From the NCBI GenBank assembly GCA_009760885.1, contig CM019716.1, positions 13,841,702-13,905,701 of the forward strand: 64,000 nt of DNA. The letters are read 5' to 3'. The notes below the pieces were generated by a model. The model ran no database searches, had not been told where the DNA came from, and worked only from the letters and a program-made list of their open reading frames with translations. This document shows positions 23,475-33,856 of the stretch, one piece after another. Origin of the DNA: Achatina immaculata (lineage: Eukaryota; Mollusca; Gastropoda; Stylommatophora; Achatinidae). Every line of letters begins with the position of its first letter. The stretch's first letter is position 1. Both the position numbers and the translations under genes were made by a program.

Positions 23475-24055
23475 ACCTTAACCAATGTCTGCTGTTCTGA
23501 AGCCGTAACCAATCTCTGCTGCTCTGAAACTTAACCAATCTCTGCTGCTCTGAAACATTAACCAATCTCTGCTACTCTGAAACATTAACCAATCTCTGCT
23601 ACTCTGAAACTTAACCAATCTCTGCTGCTCTGAAACCTTAACCAATCTCTTCTGCTCTGAAACCTTAACCAGTCTCTTCTGCTTTGAAACCTTAAACAAT
23701 GTCTTCTGCTCTGAAACCCTAACCAATATCTTCTGCTTTGAAACCTTAACCAATGTCTTCTACTCTGAAACCTTAACCAATGTTTTCTGCTCTGAAACCT
23801 TAACCAATGTCTGCTGCTCTGAAACCTTAACCAATCTCTTCTGCTCTGAAACCTTAACCAATGTCTTCTGCTCTGAAACCTTAACCAATCTCTTCTGCTC
23901 TGAACCTTAGCCAATCCCTTCTGCTCTGAAACCTTAACCAATCTATGGTGGTCTACAAATCTCAAAAATCTCTTCTGCTCTATAACCTTCAACAATCTTC
24001 TGCTTTAAAACCTTCACCAGCTCTAAAACCTTAACCAATCTCTGCTACTCTAAAA
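23475..24055. repeat. 27-bp minisatellite
   Basis: About 20 copies of AACCTTAACCAATCTCTTCT(GCTCTGA). The period is a multiple of three, so the minus strand gives a spurious 9-residue SRRDWLRFQ repeat protein. Confidence 0.9.
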
Positions 24056-25270
24056 CCAGTTATCATTTCAGTCTTTACCTCTTCAAATTTGTTCCACCAG
24101 GGCCGGTGCTTCCATTAGGTTAACTAGACATCCGCAAAGCAGCAGACATCAGATAGACGTAGTATGACCTTTGAGAACACAGTTTTTTTAATAGATTAGT
24201 TGGCCTTGACTTGGGAGCAAGATAGCTTATCAGCGACGTTGTAGACCTGACTATATGATACTCAACTGTGTACACAAGTTTGTACAAAAACAAACATTTT
24301 TTTAAAAACAAACGTGTCAGTTAGAGCGTATTGACCCATTTCCTGGCATCCGCTGAAAGACGCGAGGCTTTGTCACTGTCTGCATTCTCTGGGAGTGATA
24401 ATTGAGGTGCGGTCACGTGGGGTCGCTGCCGCCGAATGTTGGTTCGGTTGTTTGGCATTGCCATCTCATCTGGAATGGTATGGATCCAGGGGCGGCACCT
24501 ACAGCAGCGAGAGCTGGGGCATTATGGGCGGGTCATTTGCCTGCTCGAATTTCTCTCAGAGCCCCTGCTGTGTGTCAGAGCAGCTTAGAAAGGGGATAGG
24601 GATTTAGATGTTTTTCATTCTATATCAGTTATTGTTAACCTGGGGGCCAACGGACCCATCCAGGGAGTTCAAAGAAGGATTTTTTTTTTTAGAGGTCCAT
24701 GAGCCAGAAAATAGATTGGCTCATTCAAAAGAATGTTGGGATCATTTGGATTTTATTTATTACCTTTTTTTTAAATGACTGATTCTCAGTTGTGCTCATG
24801 TCGGAAAAGCGATCCACTGATCTATAAGGTCAACTATGCAGTCGCTTAGGAAATCGAATGGGATAGGAAAGGAAAAAAATTACGAAGCAGCCTAAACAAA
24901 GACTCTACAACCACGTGGATTGCTTTGACTCCCTTCTTCTGTAACCCAGACCATACATACCCAACATTACCTTTCGTGGCACACCATAAGGAACTATGAA
25001 AAGAATCTCTGCCGTTGCTTGGTTTCACTGAGTCTCATTTGAGCCTCGTTTCTGTATCACAGTCATCATCGCTTCGGTCAATGTGGTCACTTGACCAGAT
25101 TCTGTGTCACTGATCGTAAAACTCATTTTTATCTGTAAGTTAAGGAAGCATCGAGAATAGAGGAGACAGGAGATAATAAGAGAAAACATTTGAAAGACCT
25201 TGGTGGTATAAAAAGGAAGTAGACAAGGTTGACTGCAAACTCCAGGGAAAGCCCAGAACAGAAAATCATG
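24056..25270. other. No gene seen
   Basis: A GC-richer patch at 24400-24590 gives two overlapping plus-strand frames in different phases. Neither has a recognisable domain. Confidence 0.45.
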
Positions 25271-25275
25271 ATCGC

Positions 25276-25510
25276 TGTCTTCTTCTTCTTCTTCTTCTGC
25301 GTCCAAGATTGTTGGTCACATCAGATCCTGATCCCTGTCGACATGGCAAAATTCGCAGTCCTCTCCAGATCCTGATAGGAGCCCCAAAGCTTTTGCCCCA
25401 AGCTTGTGTCCTCTGGCCATGTCTCTCGCCTCAGGTTTGCATGGTTTTGGCACTCTTGAAGAATATGTTCTGGAGTCTGGACTCCACTGCCACATGAACA
25501 CTAGTCTGTG
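25276..25510 (-). pseudogene. LINE-C 3' end remnant with GAA tail
   Basis: The minus strand encodes CGSGVQTPEHILQECQNHAN, then EDTSLGQKLWGSYQDLERTA and a TGIRI end. This aligns with VPQTVEHILQNCINYETL..., DKLYGSIHELQKTV and TGLQI of the intact LINE-C. The stop is followed by about six GAA units at 25276-25297. Only the cysteine-containing C-terminal region remains. It is a different subfamily from the copy at 54334. Confidence 0.8.
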
Positions 25511-25689
25511 TTAGACATTTTGAGTCGATGTATCGCTGTCATTTCCGGCATGATATTTATTAATGCATTCGACATGTGCCATTTGCATTCCTAGGAAACT
25601 TCCCCTGATGGTAACCCTTGCATATATCAACACAAATCTGAATATTTGGATCGGCGTCAGTAATTAATTTCTTGTGATTTAAAAAATAT

Positions 25690-26025
25690 TTCACCATTGT
25701 GAAGACACTCACCAATGTGAAGACACCCATCGAAGTGAAGATACCCGCCAAAGTGAAGACATACACCAAAGTGAAGAAATGAAGACATTCGCCAAAGCGA
25801 AGACACTCCCCAAAGTGAAGACATCCACCAAAATGAAAATACTGATGAATGTGAAGATATCCCACCAAAGTGACGATATCAACCAAGGTGAAGATATCCA
25901 CCAAAGTGAAGATATCCACCAAAGTGAAGATATCCACCAAAGTGAAGATATCCACCAAAGTGAAGATATCCACCAAAGTGAAAACACTGATTAAAATAAA
26001 GACACCCACCAAAGTGAAGACACGA
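25690..26025. repeat. 18-bp minisatellite
   Basis: Units of ACCAAAGTGAAGATATCC, diverged at the left edge (25690-25860) and near-identical at 25870-25985. The six-residue repeat peptides on both strands are artefacts. Confidence 0.95.
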
Positions 26026-26490
26026 ACCCTCTACTTCTCTGTTATACGTGGCTACAGAAACATAAGGGGGGGGGAGTTTGGTTACAGGGGCCGAAAAATA
26101 ACCCCACATGAATTGTATATTTAACTTCCTCAGCAGAAATGATCCACGCGTCGACGCCCACGGGAAATTAAGAAATAAACCATATCCCAAATGGGATCTA
26201 TATATAACCACTGCCTGGGCGATCATAGCAAAACATCAGAACGAGACTGTTGTCCCTCTGTTTAGAATACACAAAGATGGAAATGCTGAATCCCAGCTCT
26301 TTGTTTAGTCAAGCTGGTTATAAATATTTCTTCTCTGTACAACGCATTGTCTAGATACATCATAGGCTGATGTACAGAAGAGCAATAGAGGAATCTGAAC
26401 ATCGATAAATAATATATTGGAGGACAAGACAACTGGATCTACTTCAGAATCAGAGTAATAAATAAGTTTATGGTATCCTCGTGCAGACAA
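26026..26490. other. No gene seen
   Basis: No coding feature supported. Confidence 0.45.
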
Positions 26491-26499
26491 AATGGTTAG

Positions 26500-26645
26500 T
26501 CACGGCGAAGGTTGCTGTTTCGAATTCGGCCGGAGACCGCCCTGGCGGTAGAAATGGGCGCCCCGCTTCTTCTGGAGCTGGGGAAAGAAAGACGGCCAGG
26601 CCATGAAGCTGACCACATCTTCCTCTAGCGTGCCGACAGGTCAAA
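26500..26645 (+). mobile_element. SINE-K-like repeat
   Basis: A TTTCGAATTCGG block resembles a B box. The 3' part GAAGCTGACCAC...CTCTAGCGTGCCGAC matches the copy at 660-830. Confidence 0.4.
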
Positions 26646-26869
26646 GAAAATATAGAGGCTAACACCATTTCCCATAGATGCCTCCCATGGCATAAAATGG
26701 GCTACCTTTACCTATCTGTACTGCTGTACTTGGTCCTTTGTACTTCACTTGCTGGAAGCAGATCAATAACAATGAACTCGGCATTACAAAGAACAATGTG
26801 GGCAGTTGATGTCTTTCCCAGAAACATGTTACCAGTCATTTGGACAGTTAAGACGCCGTGCAAAGCTGT

Positions 26870-27109
26870 GGCAGGATGAATTTAGTTTAAAAAAACATGG
26901 GAAGATAATCAGCATTGTGTAGAAAGAAGTGATCAACTCGAAAACATTATTATAATGGAAAACAGAGGAAAGCGGGCAGAGGAAGACTTCGAGAGAAAAT
27001 AAGAGACAACCTGACAATGCAGTATGCTTAAAAACCAACAAAAAAGAAAAATTAGTGGAAAACAGCGACCATTTAGAGGGAAGACCGCCAGCGTTACTCA
27101 GCGTAACAC

Positions 27110-27141
<32 letters not shown>

Positions 27142-27145
27142 CGCC
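26870..27145 (+). pseudogene. LINE-D-like 3' end with (ATG)n tail
   Basis: Plus-strand fragments such as GRQRTTLRENIRDNL and W...REDRQRYSA fit the G.R.R..L..NI and terminal W/DR.RY blocks of LINE C-termini, with stops. A (GAT)n run at 27110-27141 follows immediately. The coding match is short, so the assignment is moderate. Confidence 0.5.
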
Positions 27146-27302
27146 TATCACAATAGTGTGAGCTAACTGGCTTGCTGCCTCTGATTTCTGTATGCCTTCG
27201 GTCACGTGAGATCTCTTTGAAAAGCATCAGCATCAGTTGGTCTAAGACCGATCATTCACGGCTAACGTCTGTTTTGTGAAGACTCCAATCATCCGCCTCC
27301 AA

Positions 27303-27597
27303 GTGGTAAAGGTAAAAGGTAAAACCCCAGTTTCTATGCCACCAAGGCGTGTCGGGGATACGTATTAAGCCCGTATTTCCAAGACCCTCGACACCTGAAA
27401 GTATCACGCCTGGCCGCATTTATCTTCCAAGATTTCTCCGCTACCCATTTTTAGAGGCCGGGTGGACCCCGGGGACCTTCTTTGGTGTGGTGGTGCCAGA
27501 AAAAAAATCCCACTGCTGGGACTGGATTAGTAGACCGAGCATCCTCCTGGACCGGATTAGTAGACGGAGCATCCTCCTGGACCGGATTAGTAGATAA
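27303..27597 (-). mobile_element. SINE-H, head replaced by 30-bp tandem units
   Basis: The reverse complement matches the SINE at 57660-57940 over its body: CCCAGCAGTGG, T-rich tract, CACCACA, GGGGTCCACCCGGCCTCTAA, GTGATAC, and a terminal AAACTGGGGTTTTACC. The tRNA-like head is degraded and present as three 30-bp units (27519, 27549, 27579) sharing GACCGGATTAGTAGAC. Confidence 0.8.
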
Positions 27598-27599
27598 GG

Positions 27600-29035
27600 A
27601 GGACAAGTTCCTCCCAACGTAAGAACAAAAGCAACGATTATGAAAGGGATTGATGAAACAATGGTTTCCATTGTCTCTAACGATACCTTTGCTTTATTTT
27701 GTTTTTTCAAAGAATACCCACAAAAAAAAAAATGTTCCAGGAGAAACTCTTCAAACAAGCAAACTTGATACACACAGGGAAAGTTTTTGTTCATTTTATC
27801 AGACAAGAGAACAGTTTCCCCAATAACTGACCTTATATCTGAGAAAGCATTACACCGTCCACATGCAAGGGAAAAAGAAACAAAGAAACAAAGAGAACTA
27901 AAAACGTCGAGTGAGTTCATTCAATACTAAACACAATACATTTTTTTTTCATTGCACATGACACTTCTAAGATGAAAGCTGTTTGCACACGTTCGTAACA
28001 AAGCACACTGTGAAATATACCATTAAAGAGGGAAGAAATAGTGCAGTTCATAGCAAATTGTATTCTTACGCCAAGGCCTTTCAGTTTCAGTTACTCATTT
28101 TAAACAGAAAAAAAGAAGAGGAGGGGGTAGGGGAAAGCGGACGTAACACGCTGGATTAGGAAAAGTAAAACCGATAGCTGAAAAAATATCTGCCTGCAGT
28201 GCGAAGTACACTAAAGAAGTACACACAAAAAATTGTCAAGTTTCCTAGATTTCCTTTATTGGAAAAACACTTGAAGAGAATGATGGCCGATTTTTGTGTA
28301 TTCTTGTAAAAGATATGTAAAGGATAATCTCCATCCTTCTACAGTGGAAAGTGAAGAATGAAAATCGTTCATTGTGTGGTAAATGGTATTTCTGTACTAG
28401 ATTGATGAAAATTATTATTTAATTCTTTTATTTTGTCTGGCCGTCGTTGTACTGAGTGGTGGAAGGATGACTATACCATACGTTCATACCTTACATATAA
28501 AATAACAGGAATACGAAAACAACAATCCTTTTTATAAAATCACGATTCTTGTATTTACAAAACTCTGATCCATAAGGCATCACAAATCACAAATCCGATG
28601 CACATGATGTCCATATAATTCTAACGGGCATTACTAAAAAAATCATAAACAAATAAAATTTTCTTGAATAATATGAGTTCAATACTGCTTACAAAGGCGC
28701 ACAACCTAAATACACACGCCAGCCTCCATCTCTCGGAAACTGACCACCTTCCTCCACGACTGGTCGCTACCTTCGCGAGCTCAACTTATCCCCCTTTATA
28801 CTTCTCCCTTTTGTCTTATATACCTGGTCATCGCCGGACCGGAAGCCTGGGGATTTTCCATTCACACGTGGCCGTCTCTGGCCAGTGGGATTTCCAGTCA
28901 AAACCGGGTCACTGCTTGCTTATTTTTTCCCCTCCTTACAATTGTATGGGTTGTGAAAATACAGTGACTGATTTCAGGCTTAGCTAAAATACAATGACTG
29001 ATTTCAGATCACTATCTCAGCTCTGCGGTTTCTGT
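27600..29035. other. No gene seen
   Basis: Long AT-rich stretch. The 159-codon minus frame at 27441-27920 overlaps the SINE and shows no domain. The 107-codon plus frame at 28664-28987 is also unrecognised. Confidence 0.4.
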
Positions 29036-29039
29036 AGGC

Positions 29040-29200
29040 GGAAAAAAAGGCTACAATTCGGAAAAATGAATGAATTTTCAGTTGTATTGTTATTGCGATG
29101 GAAAATATCAAGGACCAAGATCTATGGAAAAGTATGGCTGCTAACGTCTACCTGCACGGCAACTAGTGGTGATGATTATTGCTATTATATTTTATTTTTT
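29040..29200 (+). pseudogene. LINE-D terminal fragment
   Basis: The plus strand reads ENIKDQDLWKSMAANVYLHG followed by a stop, matching the IKDRDFW block of the copy at 20985. A TGATGATTATTG stretch follows in the tail position. Confidence 0.6.
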
Positions 29201-29643
29201 TACGGATAAGGCCTTCCTTTTAGTTGAAATATTGGTTTTTTCTGTTTCTTTTGCGTTATTTTTTATCTCCCCCCCCCCAATTTTTAATAAATCCATGATT
29301 ACCTTTCACTTTACTTGCCTTTCTCTAAGACAAATATATAATATACTGGAAATATGCGCAAATAATGGCAAGTGCCAACTTGACACTAGCTGGAAAAGGA
29401 CAAACCAGCCCAAGAGCGCAGGTGTCAATAGTGTGCTCTCTATTGTGTCTGATTACAATAGGGTGATGGAGTTTAATCACCTAAATCAAATCGATCGCAA
29501 CAGGACCGCTGTATAAATACGCCGTATTTTGCTTCAGTACAGAGCCGTGTGCTTGCTTGTCTATAAATCCCTTGAAATTTGGAGAGAAAACATGGGTATT
29601 GTGCAAGCACAGAAATAAATTTGTTTTATGTGCAAGGGAGAAA

Positions 29644-29696
29644 GGATGGATGGATGGATGGATGGATGGATGGATGGATGGATGGATGGATGGAGA
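29644..29696. repeat. (GGAT)n array
   Basis: About 12 GGAT units followed by AAAGAAAG. It lies just 3', on the minus strand, of an open frame at 30050-29718. Confidence 0.95.
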
Positions 29697-29717
29697 AGGA
29701 AAGAAAGAAAGACATCC

Positions 29718-30050
29718 CTATGTAGTTCTTACTGACTCTTGCCTCGTATTGTAGTCTTCCTCGAGTACCTTTAGTGTAGAGCTCTGATTTGCTACATGTA
29801 AGTGGATGTTTAGGGTTTCCGCTGTTCTCTCCCTTTCAGCCCTGGCGTGGTCCGCCTCTCTCACAGTTTCTTCCCATTCTCTGTGTGGGCATTTTGTGTG
29901 GTACAATATCTGCTGGTAGTCACTGACACTGTGACAGTAAGCGAGAAGCCACAGCTGACAAGAGCATATCAAACTTACAGGGGATTTCGGGCATTTTGGC
30001 AGAGTGACTGCCGAAGCTGAATTATTTATTGTTGGTTGATCATACTGCAA
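29718..30050 (-). other. Unrecognised 110-codon frame, possible element end
   Basis: A minus-strand frame contains CPHREWEETVREADHARAER and then ERTAETLNIHLHV. It has a Cys-rich middle (PKCPKSPVSLICSC) and a charged end. After the stop come TTTC and ATCC simple repeats, the arrangement of LINE ends elsewhere here. I recognise no family. It could be chance. Confidence 0.3.
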
Positions 30051-30176
30051 CTTGCCCTTCCTTTATGGGCACAAAAAGTATATTCCTATGTGTTTATAAA
30101 GCATGACAGGATTACCCCCCCCCCCCCAATATCCCAACCCCTCGAACCAACCAGTGGCACCAGTTCAAAGTTTGCA

Positions 30177-30415
30177 TGGTAAAGTAAGAGAACATAGTTT
30201 TGTAGGATTAGACCTCAAAATAATTGTAGACAATGCACTTTAGTGGAGACGTGAGAGAAAGACAAATCACAAGGGAATTCCCTGGGATTCGAACCATGGA
30301 CTCCGGTAGGACGAGCAGCCGTCTAGCCACGAGAGAACAGCGTACCAACGAATTTTCTGTCTACAATTTTTTTTTGAGGTCTAATCCTGCAAAACTATGT
30401 TCTCTTACTTTACCG
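30177..30415. repeat. Inverted repeat enclosing a tRNA-like head
   Basis: The left arm 30177-30232 (GTAAAGTAAGAGAACATAG, ATTAGACCTCAAAA) is reverse-complementary to 30358-30415 with few mismatches. The 125-bp centre carries a minus-strand SINE-J head: TGGCTAGACGGCTGC (A-box-like) and GGTTCGAATCCC (B box, about 30272-30284). It has the form of a foldback or MITE, and weaker similarity extends outward by 15 bp or so on each side. Confidence 0.8.
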
Positions 30416-30432
30416 TACGAAAGTCTCGTTGT

Positions 30433-31050
30433 TTCCTATTTGTAAAAAAAAAATTGCTCAAAGCTTCCATATACATTTGCATGCATTAAAAACGTTGAGT
30501 ACGTGATTACGGCTATGATACACGTATTCCTACTGCTCTGCTCTGTCAAGTATCAGACCTGGCATTAACCTGGAGCCAAAACCAGAGAGAACAAGGTATT
30601 AAATCAGAACAGAAATGAATTAAGCGAAAGCGTACCTTATGAGCATAAAAAGAATTAAAGATAAGAGGAACTCGCGAAAAGCTGAGCATTCGAGTAAAAA
30701 ATATCGGTTCGTGAAGAAATATCACGTGATAAAGTTGTTTTGGACGAAAGAGGAGCTCATCCTTTGAAAAAATAAAGAACAGTTTCGGAGAGACTGAATT
30801 TGAAAACCCTGGATGAAGTTCAAAACGAAAACATGCCAGGTGAAGAGAGGAAAGAACGTTCGAAAAGCTTTTCTCCCTCACAAGTACAAAATTTCGGGTT
30901 GCAAACTGGCTCGATGCTGTAGTGAAGACTGATTAGAATTTTGTGAAAGGATTAGGACTTTGTGAGATTAATTTTGGCCAAAGCAAACAGAAAGCAAGCC
31001 CCCCCCCCCCAATACACACACACACATACACACAACCTCCCTCACGTAAA
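30433..31050. other. No gene seen
   Basis: Includes a run of C at about 31000-31010 followed by CA repeats. The 111-codon minus frame at 30546-30881 has no recognisable domain. Confidence 0.45.
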
Positions 31051-31063
31051 TTCTACGTTTTCC

Positions 31064-31545
31064 TTAAAACTAGTATTTCCAAGCTTTGCTTCAATCTCGT
31101 ATCTTCTCAATTTCCTAAAAAACAAGAAATCCCATACTTTATTTGAAACTATTATTTTCAGAATTTCTTAAAACTAGTATCCCCACACTTTCCTTAAAAT
31201 TAGTATCCCCACACTTTCCTTAAAACTAGTATCCTCACACCTTCCTTAAAACTAGGTAACCCCACACTTTATTTAAAACTAGTATCCCCACAATTTACTT
31301 AAAATTAGTATCCTCACACATCCTTAAAACTAGTAACCCTACACTTTTCTTTAAATTAGTATCCTCCCATTTTCCTTAAAACAAGAAATCCCACACTTTC
31401 CTTGAAACTATCATTTTCCTAATTTCTTAAAACTAGAATCCCCATACTTTCCTTTAAACTAGTATGCCAACACTTTCCTTAAAACTAGAATCCCCATACT
31501 TTCCTTTAAACTAGTATCCCCACACTTTCCTTAAAATTGAAATGA
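31064..31545. repeat. 26-bp minisatellite
   Basis: About 17 copies of a unit with AAAACTAGTATCCCCACACT and TTCCTT, degenerate on the left. An outlying copy sits at 32098-32130, on the far side of a LINE-D fragment. Confidence 0.9.
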
Positions 31546-31559
31546 AATAACGTACACGT

Positions 31560-32085
31560 AAGGCAAAAAGCAGCTTTTCATGGCATGGAACTGATACTAA
31601 CTAATAAGAAAAATGTCCTTACAAGCGAGGAAAGTAGTGCTGCAGTTCTATAAGAAATCTGTATTGCTCTACAGTTGTGGAACTTGAACAACTGACAGAA
31701 AAAAAAGATGGCAAAGATATTAGAAGCAACAGCGTTGTAGTTTTGGGGACAGCTGAAACAAACACATCGGACAGGCAGAAAAACACAAAAGGCCATCTGT
31801 GACGTTTCAGAACGACGAAAACTGGCTAGAATTGTAAGACAAAAGCCAGGTCAGATTTTCTCAGACACGCTATGAGACGATAGAAGTTAAAGAAACTTAA
31901 TAATGACTGGAAAATTCAAAGCGGAAAAAAAAAGGCAGAGAGGGAAAACCAAGAGAGAAATATCTGAGTGACCTGATCAAATGGCATAAAAGAAAGAAAA
32001 TATCGGAAAACCCACGTATTGCAGAAAATAGGCAAGTATAAACGCCTACAATATCCGGCACAGGACATAATAATAAAATACAAAA
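31560..32085 (+). pseudogene. LINE-D C-terminal ORF inserted in minisatellite
   Basis: Across frames the plus strand reads RFFRHAMRR, LIMTGKFKAE, RGKPREKYLSDLIKWHKRKK, RIAENRQV and ISGTGHNN. This is the FGHAMRR...G...G.RGRPREKYLD.L.KWH...GTGHN order of a common metazoan LINE C-terminus. Stops and frameshifts are frequent. A short ATA run (32066-32080) follows as tail. A 26-bp minisatellite flanks it on the left and one stray unit on the right. Confidence 0.75.
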
Positions 32086-32520
32086 ACAATGAATTCCTTA
32101 AAAGTAGTTTTCCCAACTTTTCCTTAAAAGTAGCAAATTTGTCAATAAAAAGAAATGGCTATTTGAAACTCATTTCTTAGTGCGATGAATGATCAAATTT
32201 AAGTTCTAAATGGAATTTTTTAAAAGAAAATATTCCCTATTTAGTTCTAAGATATTTTGATTAATTCGCCTTAAAAACTAACCCTAGAATGAGTTTTCTT
32301 TCTCTGTATTTGTCGTAAAGTTGTGCAGCTAAGTTTCCCGAACTGTGCCGTACTTAGAAGACGTGTCAGTGAAGTTGTTCGGGATTTTTCGGCACTGCGA
32401 ATGGAGATTAAGAGAGAAACGTTCAGAGTAAACTGAAGAAGACGATGGTTAAAGTGGGGGATTAATAGATAGATAGTGGACAGCTTGTTAGGTATGTTCT
32501 CATGACAAGATGTAATGAAA
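32086..32520. other. No gene seen
   Basis: Nothing recognised apart from one stray 26-bp unit. It may be the body of an element whose tail is the GAA tract that follows. Confidence 0.4.
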
Positions 32521-32523
32521 TAG

Positions 32524-32970
32524 CATAAGAAGAAGAAGGAAGAAGAAGGGGAAGAAGAAGGAGGAGAAGGACGAGAAGAAGAAGAAGAAGAAGAAGAAAA
32601 AGAAGAAAGAAGAAGGGGAAGAAGAAGAAGGAGGAGGAGGAGGAGAAGAAGAAGAAGAAGAAGAAGAAAGAAAAAGGGGAAGAAGAAGAAGAAGGAGAAG
32701 AGGAGGAGGAGAAGAAGAAGAAGAAAAGAAGAAGAAGAAGGAAGCAAGAAGAAGGGGAAGAAGAAGAAGAAGAAAGAAGAAGAAGAAGGGGAAGAAGGAG
32801 GAGGAGAAGAAGAAGAAGGAAGAAGAAGGGGAAGAAGAATAAGAAGGAGGAGGAGGATAAAAAGAAGAAGAACAAGAAAAAGAAGAAGGAGGAGGAGGAG
32901 GAAGAGGGAAAGAAGAAGAAGAAGATTGTGGTGGTGGTGGTTGTGGTGGTGGTGGTGGTGGTGGTGGTGC
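32524..32970. repeat. (GAA)n/(GGA)n tract then (GGT)n
   Basis: About 400 bp of pure purine on the plus strand, then GGT units at 32928-32968. Long mirror-symmetric purine tracts can form triplex DNA. Leu/Phe/Ser-rich minus-strand frames are artefacts. Confidence 0.95.
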
Positions 32971-33099
32971 GGAGATCTCATCTTTAGATAAAAAAAAAAT
33001 TATGAGGTCTGTGTTTCACAAAATCTGCCTCTCTCAGCAGAAGACATTCCACAACAGCCAGAGAAGCACTCAAATACACCAGAAAATCCAGTAACTGCT

Positions 33100-33362
33100 T
33101 AACTAAACAGAGAAAACCTAAATATTTTGGACACATTAAACGTCATGATAATCTAGAGAAGACCGTCTTGGAAGGGTACATAATGCGAAAAAGAAAGAGA
33201 GGAAGACCAAGGCGACGATGGCTGCAAGACATCGTTGATGATCTGCAAATGGATCCATCAGCAGCAGGCCATCTTGCTTACAACAGAGAGAGCTACAGGA
33301 GAACTGTTATGGAGGCAAAGTTCCGCAAGGGACATACAAATGACTGACTGACTGACTTAACG
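33100..33362 (+). mobile_element. LINE-A 3' fragment, (TGAC)n tail
   Basis: One of the better-kept 3' ends: KYFGHIKRHDNLEKTVLEGY, RKRERGRPRRRWLQDIVDDL, MDPSAAGHLAYN, then FRKG and a run of four TGAC units at 33341-33356. Confidence 0.85.
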
Positions 33363-33728
33363 AATAAAATAGACACAATAGATATAAAGTTTCTTTTTCT
33401 TCTGATTATGAAACATGTGTTCAATTATGCGTATTATCTGTGAGCAAGAGAAGTGAACTGCAATAAAATTTCTTACAGAACAACAGTTGTCCAAGTCCCT
33501 CCCTTTCTCATTACCCCAAGGCGCCAGTGGAAACAGTCTGCCACAACAGGTTGTTAAGTGTGGTACAAAACAATTCGGCCCTTGTGGTGGTGCAACTTAC
33601 GGAGAAGCCTTGCATTGCAGCTGGCTAGGACTGCATCATCTCAACTATACAGCCCACCTCACAGGGAAATAATAAAACCTTGAGAGTCTCTTACTGTTGT
33701 TAATTGTCCTCAAGATTACCGTTATTAT
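33363..33728. other. No gene seen
   Basis: Nothing supported. Confidence 0.5.
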
Positions 33729-33856
33729 CATCTCTAGGTTCGTTGATAATCTGCAAATGGATGCATCTTGCTTACAACAGAGAGGCCTACAGGAGAGCTA
33801 TTAGGGAGCCAACCTTCCGAAAGGGACATGCAAATGACTGATTGACATCTCTAGGT
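33729..33856 (+). mobile_element. LINE-A micro-insertion with 11-bp target duplication
   Basis: Only 106 bp of LINE-A (33740-33845) are present, between exact CATCTCTAGGT repeats at 33729-33739 and 33846-33856. It also lacks an internal 14 bp or so found in other copies (after TGGATGCAT). Confidence 0.9.

Noticed and set aside
23478..23995. Nine-residue SRRDWLRFQ repeat protein
   Set aside because: The 27-bp period is a multiple of three, so the frame stays open by chance.
29718..30050. RNase H LINE end with Cys motif
   Set aside because: The Cys spacing and following residues do not align with LINE-C. It is kept only as an unrecognised frame.
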